Below are positions 42,782-52,183 of a DNA stretch of 64,000 nt, in pieces. Position 1 is the stretch's first letter; every line of letters begins with the position of its first letter. The translations under genes were made by a program, and so were the position numbers. The notes beneath the pieces are model-generated. The model worked only from the letters and a program-made list of their open reading frames with translations, had not been told where the DNA came from and did no database searches. Where the stretch lies: the NCBI GenBank assembly GCA_002501205.1, contig DLRW01000043.1, forward strand, positions 1 through 64,000, given 5' to 3'. Source of the DNA: Flavobacteriales bacterium UBA7878 (lineage in GTDB: Bacteria > Bacteroidota > Bacteroidia > Flavobacteriales > Schleiferiaceae).

Positions 42782-43192
42782 ATGAATCTGATAAAATTGA
42801 TTTTTTGCCTGTTATTGTCCTGGGGCCTAAAGGGGCAGTCGAAGGCCTTGTTTGAGCCAGGAAAGCGCCCTGCTTCCTGTTCTGTGTCTTATACCGATAG
42901 CACTCGAATTTACCTGATTACCGAAGGGGGCTTTCGCTATGAGCCTGAGACTTTGAACTGCAGTTTTCAAGGACATCAAAGTGATTCTCTTTTTGGCTTT
43001 ATCAATACTAAAGACTTTCGAAGCGTAGTAGATCACTGGGGCCCCATGGCCTATATCGTGATTTATGGTCTGGGAGAAGATTTTAAAACTAAGGGAAAGC
43101 TCATTTATCGAGAAGATCCCACAATCAAAGAAGTAGTCGCCTACTATATCCAAGGTTCCGGTGAGCTGATAATCTATCGGCCGCAGCTTTAA
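42782..43192 (+). CDS. Small secreted protein of unknown function
   Basis: A 136-residue protein with a signal peptide (MNLIKLIFCLLLSWGLKGQS). The mature part is beta-rich with single Cys residues at about 33 and 60, possibly a disulfide. I do not recognise a family. It precedes the Cys-rich lipoprotein gene by 17 bases and is probably cotranscribed. The ATG start gives a normal signal peptide. Confidence 0.6.
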   Translation: MNLIKLIFCLLLSWGLKGQSKALFEPGKRPASCSVSYTDSTRIYLITEGGFRYEPETLNCSFQGHQSDSLFGFINTKDFRSVVDHWGPMAYIVIYGLGEDFKTKGKLIYREDPTIKEVVAYYIQGSGELIIYRPQL

Positions 43193-43209
43193 CCTCAACA
43201 TTCATTCTC

Positions 43210-43935
43210 ATGAAACAATTGAAAACCAAAGCGCTCCTGAGGGGCGCAAGACTGCTGGTGCTTATGGCCAGCCTTAGTATCCTTCCTTCTTCCTGCGAAG
43301 ACAGCCCCGAACCAAGCACTACTCAGAACATCGATGACCAACGGTTTAAGGATGATCCTGGGGGAAACTCCTGGCATCCCCCGCTGGTTTATCTCTCGAT
43401 GGGTTGCGAAACCGATTGCAATAATGGTGGGATCTGTAAAGAAAAGCGGGAATTTGGCCCCTTGTACCCTGGCGACACCCACTCCTCGCATTATTTCGAA
43501 TGCAGTTGCGAAGGCTGTGCCTTTTTAATTATTGAAAATGGTATTGCCGTAGATCCTAATAATCGAGAGGCTTATTTGCAGAACCTCTTTCGAACTTATC
43601 CTCTGGACTCCATCGATCATTTAGCAGATTATCTAAGCAGCAAGGGTATTAGCAATTATGATATTGATGAAATCCGCTTTTTTACCGGAGATACGCTGGA
43701 CTTCTATTCCTATGAATACCTCTATCATTTGGACGATGGTACTATTGACAACCTCATTGTGCAGTACAGTAAGAAAGAAGGAACAGTAATTCGGGCGGTT
43801 TGTGAACAGCCCTGCGAAGCAGAATGTCTGATTCGGCACGGTGGGGCAATTGGCGATTTTACCTGTTCCTGTGCAGACTGCAAATTAAAGGTGACTGAAT
43901 ATACTAAGCCGGAGAATCCTCAAAACCCGGAATAG
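43210..43935 (+). CDS. Lipoprotein with a duplicated six-cysteine module
   Basis: A 241-residue lipoprotein (lipobox LPSSC, C29). Two six-Cys modules flank a central region (105-195) without Cys. Module 1 is C66, C70, C76, C98, C100, C103. Module 2 is C198, C202, C206, C219, C221, C224. Both end in C-x-C-x2-C (CSCEGC and CSCADC). This spacing resembles an EGF-like or metal-cluster arrangement but matches no family I can name. Exported, so disulfides are likelier than metal clusters. A strong terminator follows. Confidence 0.6.
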   Translation: MKQLKTKALLRGARLLVLMASLSILPSSCEDSPEPSTTQNIDDQRFKDDPGGNSWHPPLVYLSMGCETDCNNGGICKEKREFGPLYPGDTHSSHYFECSCEGCAFLIIENGIAVDPNNREAYLQNLFRTYPLDSIDHLADYLSSKGISNYDIDEIRFFTGDTLDFYSYEYLYHLDDGTIDNLIVQYSKKEGTVIRAVCEQPCEAECLIRHGGAIGDFTCSCADCKLKVTEYTKPENPQNPE

Positions 43936-43954
43936 TGAGGCGATCCATAGATGG

Positions 43955-43985
43955 GAAAGGGGGCCGAAAGGTTCCCTTTCTTTTT
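43955..43985 (+). terminator. Rho-independent terminator of the secreted pair
   Basis: An 11-bp stem (two G-U pairs) closes a GAAA tetraloop at 43966-43969 and leads into TTTTT. It overlaps the stop of the convergent HD-domain gene and lies 20 bases after the lipoprotein stop. Confidence 0.85.
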
Positions 43986-44625
43986 AGGACCATTCCTGAT
44001 AAAACTGCTCCAAATAATTTAGCATAAACTGATGGCGTTCTTCGGCCATCGCCTTGCCAGTAGCGGTATGCATACCGTCCTTCAATTTGAGTAGCTTTTC
44101 GTAAAAATGATTAATGCTGCTGCTTTTACCCTGGCGGTATTCCTGGGTGCTCATTTGATCCCGAACCATGATTTCCGGATCATAAATTGCCTGATTTTTA
44201 AAGCCGCCATAATGAAAACAGCGGGCAATGCCAATGGCCCCAATGGCATCCAGTCGATCAGCATCTCTTAAAATCAGCACCTCCAATTGATCGCTTTCTT
44301 TTTGATTTCCTCCTTTATAGGAGCAGGCGGCAATCCAATCGGCAATCTGGCGACTCATCGGTTCTGATGCTCCTAAGCTCAGAAGCAGGGCAAAGGCTTT
44401 TTCGGCCCCAGCCTCCTCATCGCCACCATTAAATTTGGCGTCATCAATATCATGTAAGAGGGCGGCTAGTTCCAGGCTATCCCGGTCACCGCCTTCCAGG
44501 GCTTGAATTTTCAGAGCATTTTGGCGCACCCGATTAATATGAAACCAATCATGACCCTTTTCAGCATCAGCGCTTAGGGTGCGGATCTCAATTTCACAGG
44601 CCTTAACTAGCTCGGCATTAGTCAT
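43984..44625 (-). CDS. HD-domain phosphohydrolase
   Basis: A 213-residue HD-superfamily protein. The metal ligands are readable as HDWFHINRVRQNA near the N-terminus and LLHDIDDAKF, with the second Asp in ILRDADRLDAIGAIGI. It resembles the YpgQ/YedJ branch, which hydrolyses nucleotide phosphates. Overlaps the RidA-like gene by 8 bases on the same strand. Confidence 0.85.
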   Translation of the reverse strand: MTNAELVKACEIEIRTLSADAEKGHDWFHINRVRQNALKIQALEGGDRDSLELAALLHDIDDAKFNGGDEEAGAEKAFALLLSLGASEPMSRQIADWIAACSYKGGNQKESDQLEVLILRDADRLDAIGAIGIARCFHYGGFKNQAIYDPEIMVRDQMSTQEYRQGKSSSINHFYEKLLKLKDGMHTATGKAMAEERHQFMLNYLEQFYQEWS

Positions 44626-45043
44626 TGGGCTCTGCCACGCATTTTAATTCAATGGCAATAGGGGTAGGCAAGGCATTAATGGCGATGGTCGTGCGGCAGG
44701 GCTTGGGGTCGACATCTGCAAAATACTCGGCATAAATACGGTTGAAAGTGTGGAAGTCCCTTTTCATATCAACCAGGAATACCTGAATGTCGACCAGCTT
44801 TTCCCAGGAACTGCCATTTTCTTTGAGGATGGCTTTAACATTGGCAAAAACACTGTGCACTTGAGCAGCAAAATCAAATTCTTTGAAATTACCATTATGG
44901 TCGAGGCTTAAACCCGGTACCCCGGAGTCGTGCTGATCACTACCGGCAATGCGGGGCCCCACCCCACTTAAAAATAAGAGTCCGCCTGCTTTACGGGCTA
45001 AAGGATAAGAACCAACCGGCTTGGGTGCTTTGCTCATGTTCAT
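44618..45043 (-). CDS. RidA-family (YjgF/YER057c/UK114) protein
   Basis: A 141-residue protein; the family deaminates reactive enamine/imine intermediates of PLP enzymes. The FLSGVGPR strand near the N-terminus, the QVHSVFANVKAILKENG helix, and the conserved Arg in PCRTTIAINALP (with the imine-binding role) are present. The tail EAK-like residues match the 2-aminomuconate deaminase-like sub-branch (DPKPCRTTIA). Either ATG 45043 or ATG 45037 could be the start. Probably cotranscribed with the HD-domain gene. Confidence 0.85.
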   Translation of the reverse strand: MNMSKAPKPVGSYPLARKAGGLLFLSGVGPRIAGSDQHDSGVPGLSLDHNGNFKEFDFAAQVHSVFANVKAILKENGSSWEKLVDIQVFLVDMKRDFHTFNRIYAEYFADVDPKPCRTTIAINALPTPIAIELKCVAEPND

Positions 45044-45070
45044 GGATTTTCGACAAAGGTACTAAAGCAA

Positions 45071-48000
45071 TCAGAGGCTTTTCTTTCGCTGATACTCGAG
45101 TTCTTCACGAGTGGGTTTATGTAGTTCAGTACCAAAATAAAGTGGGGTACTAAGGCTGCTGCGAGTTCCCAGGGTGTAGCCGTCTTTAACTAAATAAGCC
45201 ACCAATTGATAGCGATGACTGGCCTCCGGAAGCTGAATGGATATATAGGGTCCTTTTTCGCGCAGTCGCTTGATTAATGCGGGTTCGTTAAAATTATCAA
45301 GCTTGAGGAGGTACCAGTCTACCTGTACCTTCTCTTCGTCCAAAGCTCGCCACTGTCCATTTTCTTTGAGCAAGCAGAGATAGGACTGATATTGCCCGCT
45401 AAAGGCCGCTCTGGCCAGAGGGATCACTTTAAAATCTTCGGCCCTGCTCAGGGGATTTGTAGCTGAATCTATCTGAGCGGTTTCCAACTTAGCATAGCCT
45501 CGCTTTTTGTAACCATCTAAATTCTTAAGCCCTTGCAGAGCAACATGGCTGGAGAAGATATCATCTTGCCAGGCATTAAAGCTAACCCTGAAGCCCATTT
45601 GTGCCAGGGGAACACCTAAATCCGGGCCTACCGATTGGATGAATAGCGGGCTTTGACATTGCGCCATTCTTTTCTGAAGCTCGGCTAAACTGGTTTGACC
45701 TTCTTCAATATTCACCCCGATTCCATCCAAATCACTGGCACCGGTAAATATGCTTCGGGCTTCCTCAATGAGGTTTACACTAAAGTTTAATTCAGCAGAA
45801 AGCGGCCGGGTAGAATCCAGAGCTTTTATTTCCTTACTCAATTTATCCAACCAGCGGATAAGATGATCTTCTTCATATAAAAGCTGCGGCGGCTGATAAA
45901 ACTGGGACAATTGGCTAAAGGCTGCTCCCCCTATATGCCAGGCTACTATGCTCTTTTCATTGCGGTTATCGCGAACCAGGTCCAGAATATTTTTTTCTAC
46001 CGCCTGTAATTCTTCATTGTCCGGACTAAAGCTTTTGATATTACCGATATAGAAACAATAGCTGATTTCCAGTCCTTCTTTTTCTGCTTCCTTGAAAATA
46101 TTAGCATCGTAAAAGCTCGGTCCATAGCGGTTGATATGGCTTATACCGAGGCTTTTCATTTCTTTAAAATCCGATTCAATAACCCGGCGGAAAAGAGGAT
46201 GCTTAGTGTGCTTCCAATCTAAGCCTTTGTAATAATTGCAAGCCATTTTTGCTTGCGAGTAGAATGCGGATTTGAGGGGGGTAATTTTGTTTTCTCGCTC
46301 CACCATCTGGGGTTCGGGTACCTGGTTTTGGCGGAAAAAGCGAAAGGGCTGGTTTAAACCATCAGCAATAGGCTCTTTAGCATCCGTACAAAGGATACCG
46401 CTAAAGTTCGGATAGAGGGTGCTTATGCTGTCCAAGAGATTCCGATTGGAGTCACTTACCGTTTCTTTAAAGCGTAATACCCAAGGCACATCATTTTGAA
46501 AGCTGGCCCGCACTAAATAGGATTGGAGGCTATCGAGAGGGTTTTTACTCTTAAGCATTACCCCGGCATCGATTTCGATAAAACTTAAATACTTAAACCC
46601 GGGGAAGGAGGCTTCGATAAACTCCGGACTGGGGCAATTATAAACCAGCATTAAATTACTAATGCCCGCCAGATTAAAGTACTGATTCATGTACTCCCAA
46701 AGGTCGCGATGCAGACTCTGACTGGATGGATCATTGAGGTCTCCAATTTCGGGGAAGGGCGCCAGGTATATAGGGTGTTTAAAGACTTTAATGGCTTCCG
46801 ACCAAATGGCCAATTGTGGATCTAAGGCACCAGAGTGAAGCAGCTTATGAAACTTAAGGAGATCAATACTATCGTTCTGAATCTGCCAGTGGATATAAGG
46901 GTATTTCTGATTGCCATTACAGCGCAGTAAAAAACCTTCGATAGGAATAGCCGGACTTAGAAAGGGAAAGGAACGATACTGCACCCGATAGGGTGATTCT
47001 GCATTTTGATCCGCCACAAAATGCTGAGCCAGCTTTGGATCTTCCTTGGTGGTTTCCATATTGGTGATATCGCGCTGTAAGCTTATATACCACAGGAAGC
47101 CGGCCAGGAGAATTACAATTGGAAAAGCTACTGATCGCACAAATTGATAAGAACCATGGCGCACCTTCCAAAACCAATCCTTAAGGTACCAGATGCGGAC
47201 AAACAAACGCTCGAGCCAGGGCACTTCTTTTTTATAGGCTCGCCAGCGGTTTTGCATACTGGCAAAAAAAACGAAGCCAATGAACAGGATGTTCAGGCCG
47301 GCAAAACCCGCCATAATCATATTATAGGGGTTAAAGTCGCGCCAAAGGCCATAGATAATAGCGGCAATGCTTAGGCCAGCCATGGCCAGATTGGGGATAT
47401 TTAAGCGAAGGGTGTTTTCTTCCTGCCCGTCTTTTGGAGTAGGATTATAGGGCACCTTACGGCGGAGTAGGGTATAAATGAAGCCCAGGGCATGAATCCA
47501 CCAGGTGCCAATGGATATAAGACCTCCTTGCACATGAAAACCCCTTTCATCTTCTTCCATTACCCATTTTTGGACATAATGTCGAATGAGGATAATGAAT
47601 ACCAGTAAGGGCGCAGCAAAGGTGAGGAAATAGGCCAGGCCCACTTGCATTGGAATATATGAGCTAAACAGCGATAAAATGGGGATCATGAAATTGATCA
47701 GGAAGAGGAATCCCATGAAATAATGCCAGGGCAGAAGACCATAATGAAACCTTTGTCGCCAGCTTAGTTTGCTGAAAATACGAGGATAGGTGGTGACCAA
47801 TAATTCAAATACACCGCGCGACCACTTAAGCTGTTGCTTGTAATAGGCAGATAGGGTGTTGGGCACGAGACCCCTGCTTAAAACGCGAGGTACGTATACT
47901 GACTTCCATCCGGCTGCATGCAGCTTCATGGAAGTGTGCATGTCTTCGGCGAGGCCTGGGGCATGTCCGCCAATACTATCCAGGGCCTTACGGCGGAAGG

Positions 48001-48739
48001 TACAATTAGCGCCTATGGCCTGAGCGGTGCCATAGCTATTCATGCTCATCATAATGGGCCCGTAAAACTGAAAAGTTTGCTGAGCTGAGGCCTTGGCAAT
48101 GAGGTTTTCGTAAATATTATCGTAAGCCTGCACCACCTGAACAAAGCCTACTTCAGGATTTTGAAAATGCGGTAAAACCCAATCTAGGAAGTCAGGAGCG
48201 GGTACATGATCCGGATCCAAAATCAAGCAGATATCTCCTTTCGCGTGTTGGTAAATCGCATGGTTGATATTTCCGGCCTTGGCATTGGTTTTTACAGTAC
48301 CACGGTATACGTGCACGATCCCAAGTCGCTCACATTGTTCTTTGAGGTAGGGGTCGTTTCCTTCGTCGCAGAGGTAAGTAGTATGGGGATAACTAATCGC
48401 TTGAATCGCTTCCAGAGTGTGGATGAGCATATCATAGGGCTCTCCCGGCACGAAGGTGGTAAAGATGTCTACTGCAAAATCTTGCTTTAACTCCGGCGTT
48501 TCGGGTACCGACATGTCCCAGTAATGGTACCATTCGTATAAAATACGCAGGCCCATATAGCCCAATGAAAGGAGCAGGGGATAGTAAAAGTAGGGGTAAC
48601 CGATGTACTCCTTCCGGGTGATTTCGGTGAAGAAAAGAACCATAGCCGCTATACCCACGACGATCATCGCTCGAATCACGAAACGCTGACGCGGATTAGG
48701 TGCAATCACAGGTTTGGGTCTTGCTCTATTGTACCACAT
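45071..48739 (-). CDS. Processive GT2 polysaccharide synthase fused to a degenerate glycosidase-like domain
   Basis: A protein of 1222 residues. Helices near 25-70 precede a GT2 catalytic domain (about 95-320) with DPDH (D175, D177 as the DxD), GANCTFRRKAL, LAEDMHTS (TED equivalent) and QQLKWSRG (QxxRW equivalent). Further helices extend to about 565. The periplasmic C-terminal part (about 600-1222) contains a TIM-barrel-like segment (about 830-1070) similar to GH2/GH5/GH17-type enzymes, but the acid/base position reads HIGGAAF and the nucleophile position FIQSVG, so both catalytic Glu are missing. ATG 48739 is the start; the frame extends to 48763. Overlaps the upstream glycosidase gene by 14 bases. 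The product polysaccharide is unknown. Confidence 0.85.
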   Translation of the reverse strand: MWYNRARPKPVIAPNPRQRFVIRAMIVVGIAAMVLFFTEITRKEYIGYPYFYYPLLLSLGYMGLRILYEWYHYWDMSVPETPELKQDFAVDIFTTFVPGEPYDMLIHTLEAIQAISYPHTTYLCDEGNDPYLKEQCERLGIVHVYRGTVKTNAKAGNINHAIYQHAKGDICLILDPDHVPAPDFLDWVLPHFQNPEVGFVQVVQAYDNIYENLIAKASAQQTFQFYGPIMMSMNSYGTAQAIGANCTFRRKALDSIGGHAPGLAEDMHTSMKLHAAGWKSVYVPRVLSRGLVPNTLSAYYKQQLKWSRGVFELLVTTYPRIFSKLSWRQRFHYGLLPWHYFMGFLFLINFMIPILSLFSSYIPMQVGLAYFLTFAAPLLVFIILIRHYVQKWVMEEDERGFHVQGGLISIGTWWIHALGFIYTLLRRKVPYNPTPKDGQEENTLRLNIPNLAMAGLSIAAIIYGLWRDFNPYNMIMAGFAGLNILFIGFVFFASMQNRWRAYKKEVPWLERLFVRIWYLKDWFWKVRHGSYQFVRSVAFPIVILLAGFLWYISLQRDITNMETTKEDPKLAQHFVADQNAESPYRVQYRSFPFLSPAIPIEGFLLRCNGNQKYPYIHWQIQNDSIDLLKFHKLLHSGALDPQLAIWSEAIKVFKHPIYLAPFPEIGDLNDPSSQSLHRDLWEYMNQYFNLAGISNLMLVYNCPSPEFIEASFPGFKYLSFIEIDAGVMLKSKNPLDSLQSYLVRASFQNDVPWVLRFKETVSDSNRNLLDSISTLYPNFSGILCTDAKEPIADGLNQPFRFFRQNQVPEPQMVERENKITPLKSAFYSQAKMACNYYKGLDWKHTKHPLFRRVIESDFKEMKSLGISHINRYGPSFYDANIFKEAEKEGLEISYCFYIGNIKSFSPDNEELQAVEKNILDLVRDNRNEKSIVAWHIGGAAFSQLSQFYQPPQLLYEEDHLIRWLDKLSKEIKALDSTRPLSAELNFSVNLIEEARSIFTGASDLDGIGVNIEEGQTSLAELQKRMAQCQSPLFIQSVGPDLGVPLAQMGFRVSFNAWQDDIFSSHVALQGLKNLDGYKKRGYAKLETAQIDSATNPLSRAEDFKVIPLARAAFSGQYQSYLCLLKENGQWRALDEEKVQVDWYLLKLDNFNEPALIKRLREKGPYISIQLPEASHRYQLVAYLVKDGYTLGTRSSLSTPLYFGTELHKPTREELEYQRKKSL

Positions 48740-50000
48740 AGAAGGGAAGGTTAGCCGCAGCAAAATGCCTGGAGCGATTGTGAATACTTACATAGAGCCT
48801 AAATGGACCCGCCTTGGAAGGAGTTTTAAAGCGAATTTTCTGACGATCCTTTGCGCACTCAATTAAATCAGGCAGGGGAGGCGGACTATCAGCTTTTAAG
48901 AAAAACCAATCCTCGGTGCGTATAGACCAACGAATTTCTAAACTGTCTTTGTTTAGACTTTCGGGGATTTCCAATTGGGCCTCATGCCATTGATTGCTTT
49001 CAAACCAAAAGTTGTTGGCTTTAGTGCTATGGTCGATTTTAAGGCTTTTAATTTTTGGGATTTCTGGCACCGGACTATCGCCATATTGCATAGCTAGGGC
49101 GTAATAAAGAGCGCTGCGTTCTCCATCTTTGGAGAAAACATTAAACCAGGTGTGGGTTTGCTCGTGGCGCCAGCCCCAATTGAAAAAAAGCGCCCCTAAA
49201 AAATTAGGATGCTCGCGCGGGAGCTCCTTAAATCGCCTTCCGGTAATTTCTGCTTTTTGACTGCTGCTGGGTTCAAGAGGGGCTCCCCATTTAGTCCATT
49301 CCGTTTCCCAGGGGCCATTTTCACCAAATTCCCCAATTAAGAAAGGTTTCGACCAAAGGAAGTCCAGGTCATTCATGTCCTCACTTAATTTGGGTAAGCG
49401 CCCGAAGGTGTTGATGATGAGATAATCCACGCTACGGATTTTCAGGGCAAAATTGAGAATAGCCTTATGGCCATAATTGGCAAAGGCCGTTCCTATAGGA
49501 TGTTCCGGATCTCCGCTGCGAAGCGAATCCAAGAGGCGATTATAGGTCCTTGAAAAATCAAAATCCATGAGATCGTAAAAGATCAATTCATTGCCCAGGC
49601 ACCAACTTAAAAGCGCCGGATGATCGCGATATTTTCGACCTAAAGCCGCTAATTCCTTACTCAGCTTTATTCTTTGCACTTCGTTTTTATAGAGCCAGGG
49701 AACATGACTTTTAGGAAGCCAAATTCCAGCTACCACTTTTAGTTTGTAATGATGAGCACTGTCTAAAATGGCTTGCAATCCAGTGGTGTCGTAGGTACGG
49801 ATGGTATTGGCGCCTATGTCATGGGCCTCTCGTAAATGGGTATGTCCGGCCAGCCCTTTTATTTCATGCACCTGGCCATCAATAGTAAATCGTGCCTGTC
49901 CATTGATTTCTTTAATTTGAACCCGGGTATTTTCTGGCCTCTGATTTTGACAGGAAGCGATAAGGCCGCTAAGAAATAGTATTAATATAATACGAAGCAT
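48726..50000 (-). CDS. Glycosidase-like lipoprotein (GH2/GH5-type TIM barrel)
   Basis: A 424-residue lipoprotein (lipobox IASC, C17). A small beta region with INGQARFTIDGQVHEIKGL is followed by a TIM barrel (about 45-310) with the acid/base Glu in SWCLGNEL (E138) and the nucleophile in FLIGEFGENGPWE (E224). The C-terminal 100 residues form a beta domain. Unlike the fused domain of the adjacent synthase, both catalytic Glu are present. It may trim or transfer the polysaccharide made by the synthase (inference). The -7 element TAAGTTTG lies on the minus strand at 50048-50055. Confidence 0.8.
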   Translation of the reverse strand: MLRIILILFLSGLIASCQNQRPENTRVQIKEINGQARFTIDGQVHEIKGLAGHTHLREAHDIGANTIRTYDTTGLQAILDSAHHYKLKVVAGIWLPKSHVPWLYKNEVQRIKLSKELAALGRKYRDHPALLSWCLGNELIFYDLMDFDFSRTYNRLLDSLRSGDPEHPIGTAFANYGHKAILNFALKIRSVDYLIINTFGRLPKLSEDMNDLDFLWSKPFLIGEFGENGPWETEWTKWGAPLEPSSSQKAEITGRRFKELPREHPNFLGALFFNWGWRHEQTHTWFNVFSKDGERSALYYALAMQYGDSPVPEIPKIKSLKIDHSTKANNFWFESNQWHEAQLEIPESLNKDSLEIRWSIRTEDWFFLKADSPPPLPDLIECAKDRQKIRFKTPSKAGPFRLYVSIHNRSRHFAAANLPFYVVQ

Positions 50001-50305
50001 GTCAGCGCCTTAAGGATTTTTTTGGGGTTGGTACAATTGGCATTTTACAAACTTAGACGCTCTTAATGCTTAAAAAGTTTCAGGCTTTGCTAATTTTCAA
50101 CAGGTCGAGAAGTTTATTCCAGCAGGTCAAATTGGGCTTTTACTGCAATTTCGCCGGAAGAGATCAAATTTGGAAAGCCCCTATCCATTCATAGCCGGCT
50201 TGGCTTTCCTTATTTGTTAGATACCCCCTCATGGCACTATATAGACTTAGCGACAGGCTAAAGATATTAACATTCGCACTCTAAATTGAGGCTTTCATCA
50301 CCAAA
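50001..50305. other. 305-base intergenic region between antiporter and glycosidase genes
   Basis: No plausible gene. On the minus strand TAAGTTTG (plus positions 50048-50055) fits a -7 box for the glycosidase/synthase operon, 48 bases before its start. GGAAAGCC (50172-50179) and GGCTTTCC (50202-50209) form an 8-bp stem with a 22-base loop, possibly the end of the antiporter transcript. Confidence 0.5.
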
Positions 50306-52141
50306 TTAAGCTTCTTTGGATGAAGATCGGGCATTGTGAAGAGGAATGAATGCCAGCTGATCCCCTTTGCTAAATTCGGGCAGGTCTCTTGCGATAACTT
50401 CTAAATTATCCTTGTGGATTCGGAACATGGGGATGATCTGCGAATGGTACTCTTTGCAAATTTGCTCGTAGTCTTCCATATTGTTGCAATCCCGAATGGT
50501 CATTTTCTTCGCCTGTCTAACCGATTGGGCCAGGTTTAGATAGTCGACCCTGCCACCAAATAAAACACAGGGGGGGTGTTCAATTTCAGGTAGCTCCTGC
50601 TCTTTCTTGCTGCAGAGTCTAAAGGTCTTATTAGATCCAAATTCTTCATCAAAATACTTCAAGGCCAAAGTATTGATCTCCGCACTGGAAGTCATGGCCA
50701 TCAGAATTCCGATATTATTAAGGTCGAGTTCTTCGTAAACATTATCACTTAAGATACTGCCTTCAAAAACTTCAAAGCCCATGCGTCGGGCTTCTTGTTG
50801 ATTGGTTTTGGAGGTATCGGCTAAAATCACATCTACACCTTGACCTTGTAAAAACTGAGCCAGGAAGCGTGAGTTTTCATTAGCACCGGCGATGAGAAAT
50901 CCGCGGGGCTCTTCGCGCTCAACCTTAAGCAGTCGGGCGAAGGGCTTGGCGGTGGCACCTTGGAGGATCACCGTACCCACGATCATTAGGAAGGTAAGGG
51001 GCAATATCAATTCGGCTTGAGCTACATTCACATCTGCTCTTTCGCCGGAAGTTAATTGTAAGGCAAAAAGAGAAGCTACGGCTGCGGCCACAATTCCTTT
51101 CGGGCCCACCCAGGACATAAACACCACCTCGCGCCAATTGAAACCTGAGTTCCGGGTGCTAAGCCAAACGGCTAAAGGCCGTAAAATGAGAATTACAATC
51201 CCAAAGAGAATTAAGGCATTAAGTCCGAGTTTTTCAATTTGCTCAACATGAATACGGCTAGATAGCAGGATGAAGAGTACCGAGATTAAGATGATACTTA
51301 CATCTTCTTTGAAGGAGAGGATTTTCTTCAGTTCCTGCACCTTCACATTAGCCAGGATAATTCCCATAAAGGTGGTCGACATTAAGCCCGCTTCGTGGGC
51401 CAGGAACTCTGCAAAGGTGAAGGCGAAGATTACCATTCCCAGAGCCATCACATTGCGGAGGTAAGAGGGAATACGATTTTTTTGAAGCAACCAGCGTAGG
51501 AAAAAAGCAGCCATTCCTCCTACAAACATTCCGGAGGCCACGGTTAAAAAGAATTCTTTAAAAACGCCAGTGGTACTGGGGCTGGCAAAGTCAGAAGTTT
51601 GGATAAACTCATAAACTAATACCGCTATTAAGGCGCCCAGCGGATCAATTAAGATACCTTCCCATTTTAGCACATTATTGATGCGAATATTGGGTCGTAC
51701 GTTGCGTAAAATCGGCGTTACTACCGTTGGTCCGGATACGATGATCAGGGCTCCAAACAGAAAGGAGAGGGAATAGTCCATACCCATCAAATAGTGAGCA
51801 GCAAAGCCACCACCAGCTAAGGTGATGATGGGTCCAAAAAATAAGAGGTTACGAACTACTCCTGCCTGATGCCTGATTTCGCGCAGCTTTAAAGTAAGGC
51901 CCCCTTCGAAGAGGATTACGCCTACTGAAATGGAAACGAATGCAAAAAGGAGGTCTCCTGAAAAAATATGATCTCCATCGAGAATTTTCTCTCCATTGGA
52001 AGTGAAAAAAGTGGAACCAGGTCCCAGGGCCAGACCGATTACAATTAATGGTAAAATGGCTGGAATTTTAATTTTCCAGGCCATCCATTGCGCAAATACG
52101 CTAAGAATCAGAATGCTGGCTAATTCGGCCATTCCCTCCAT
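50306..52141 (-). CDS. CPA1-type cation/proton antiporter with TrkA-N-like domain
   Basis: A 611-residue inner-membrane antiporter. About 12 hydrophobic helices occupy residues 1-400, with the ion-site region GALIIVSGPTVVTPIL and the helix ILIDPLGALIAVL in the positions of the CPA1 catalytic Asp. Residues about 410-540 are a Rossmann-like TrkA-N domain (FLIAGANENSRFLAQFL) that may sense nucleotide state, then a regulatory tail. It exchanges Na+ or K+ for H+. A second ATG at 52132 has GGAGGG immediately upstream and is an alternative start. Confidence 0.88.
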   Translation of the reverse strand: MEGMAELASILILSVFAQWMAWKIKIPAILPLIVIGLALGPGSTFFTSNGEKILDGDHIFSGDLLFAFVSISVGVILFEGGLTLKLREIRHQAGVVRNLLFFGPIITLAGGGFAAHYLMGMDYSLSFLFGALIIVSGPTVVTPILRNVRPNIRINNVLKWEGILIDPLGALIAVLVYEFIQTSDFASPSTTGVFKEFFLTVASGMFVGGMAAFFLRWLLQKNRIPSYLRNVMALGMVIFAFTFAEFLAHEAGLMSTTFMGIILANVKVQELKKILSFKEDVSIILISVLFILLSSRIHVEQIEKLGLNALILFGIVILILRPLAVWLSTRNSGFNWREVVFMSWVGPKGIVAAAVASLFALQLTSGERADVNVAQAELILPLTFLMIVGTVILQGATAKPFARLLKVEREEPRGFLIAGANENSRFLAQFLQGQGVDVILADTSKTNQQEARRMGFEVFEGSILSDNVYEELDLNNIGILMAMTSSAEINTLALKYFDEEFGSNKTFRLCSKKEQELPEIEHPPCVLFGGRVDYLNLAQSVRQAKKMTIRDCNNMEDYEQICKEYHSQIIPMFRIHKDNLEVIARDLPEFSKGDQLAFIPLHNARSSSKEA

Positions 52142-52183
52142 CTACAGGTGCTTTTTGGTTTTTTAATATACGACAAAGATTAT

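Noticed and set aside
43210..43935. EGF-domain repeats
   Set aside because: The CNNGG-like stretch recalls EGF, but the Cys spacing in the second module and the C-x-C-x2-C ending do not match the EGF pattern well enough to name it.
45071..48739. Synthase-glycosidase fusion as a sequencing frameshift joining two genes
   Set aside because: The frame is continuous for 1222 codons with no stop or shift, and a separate intact glycosidase gene lies alongside.
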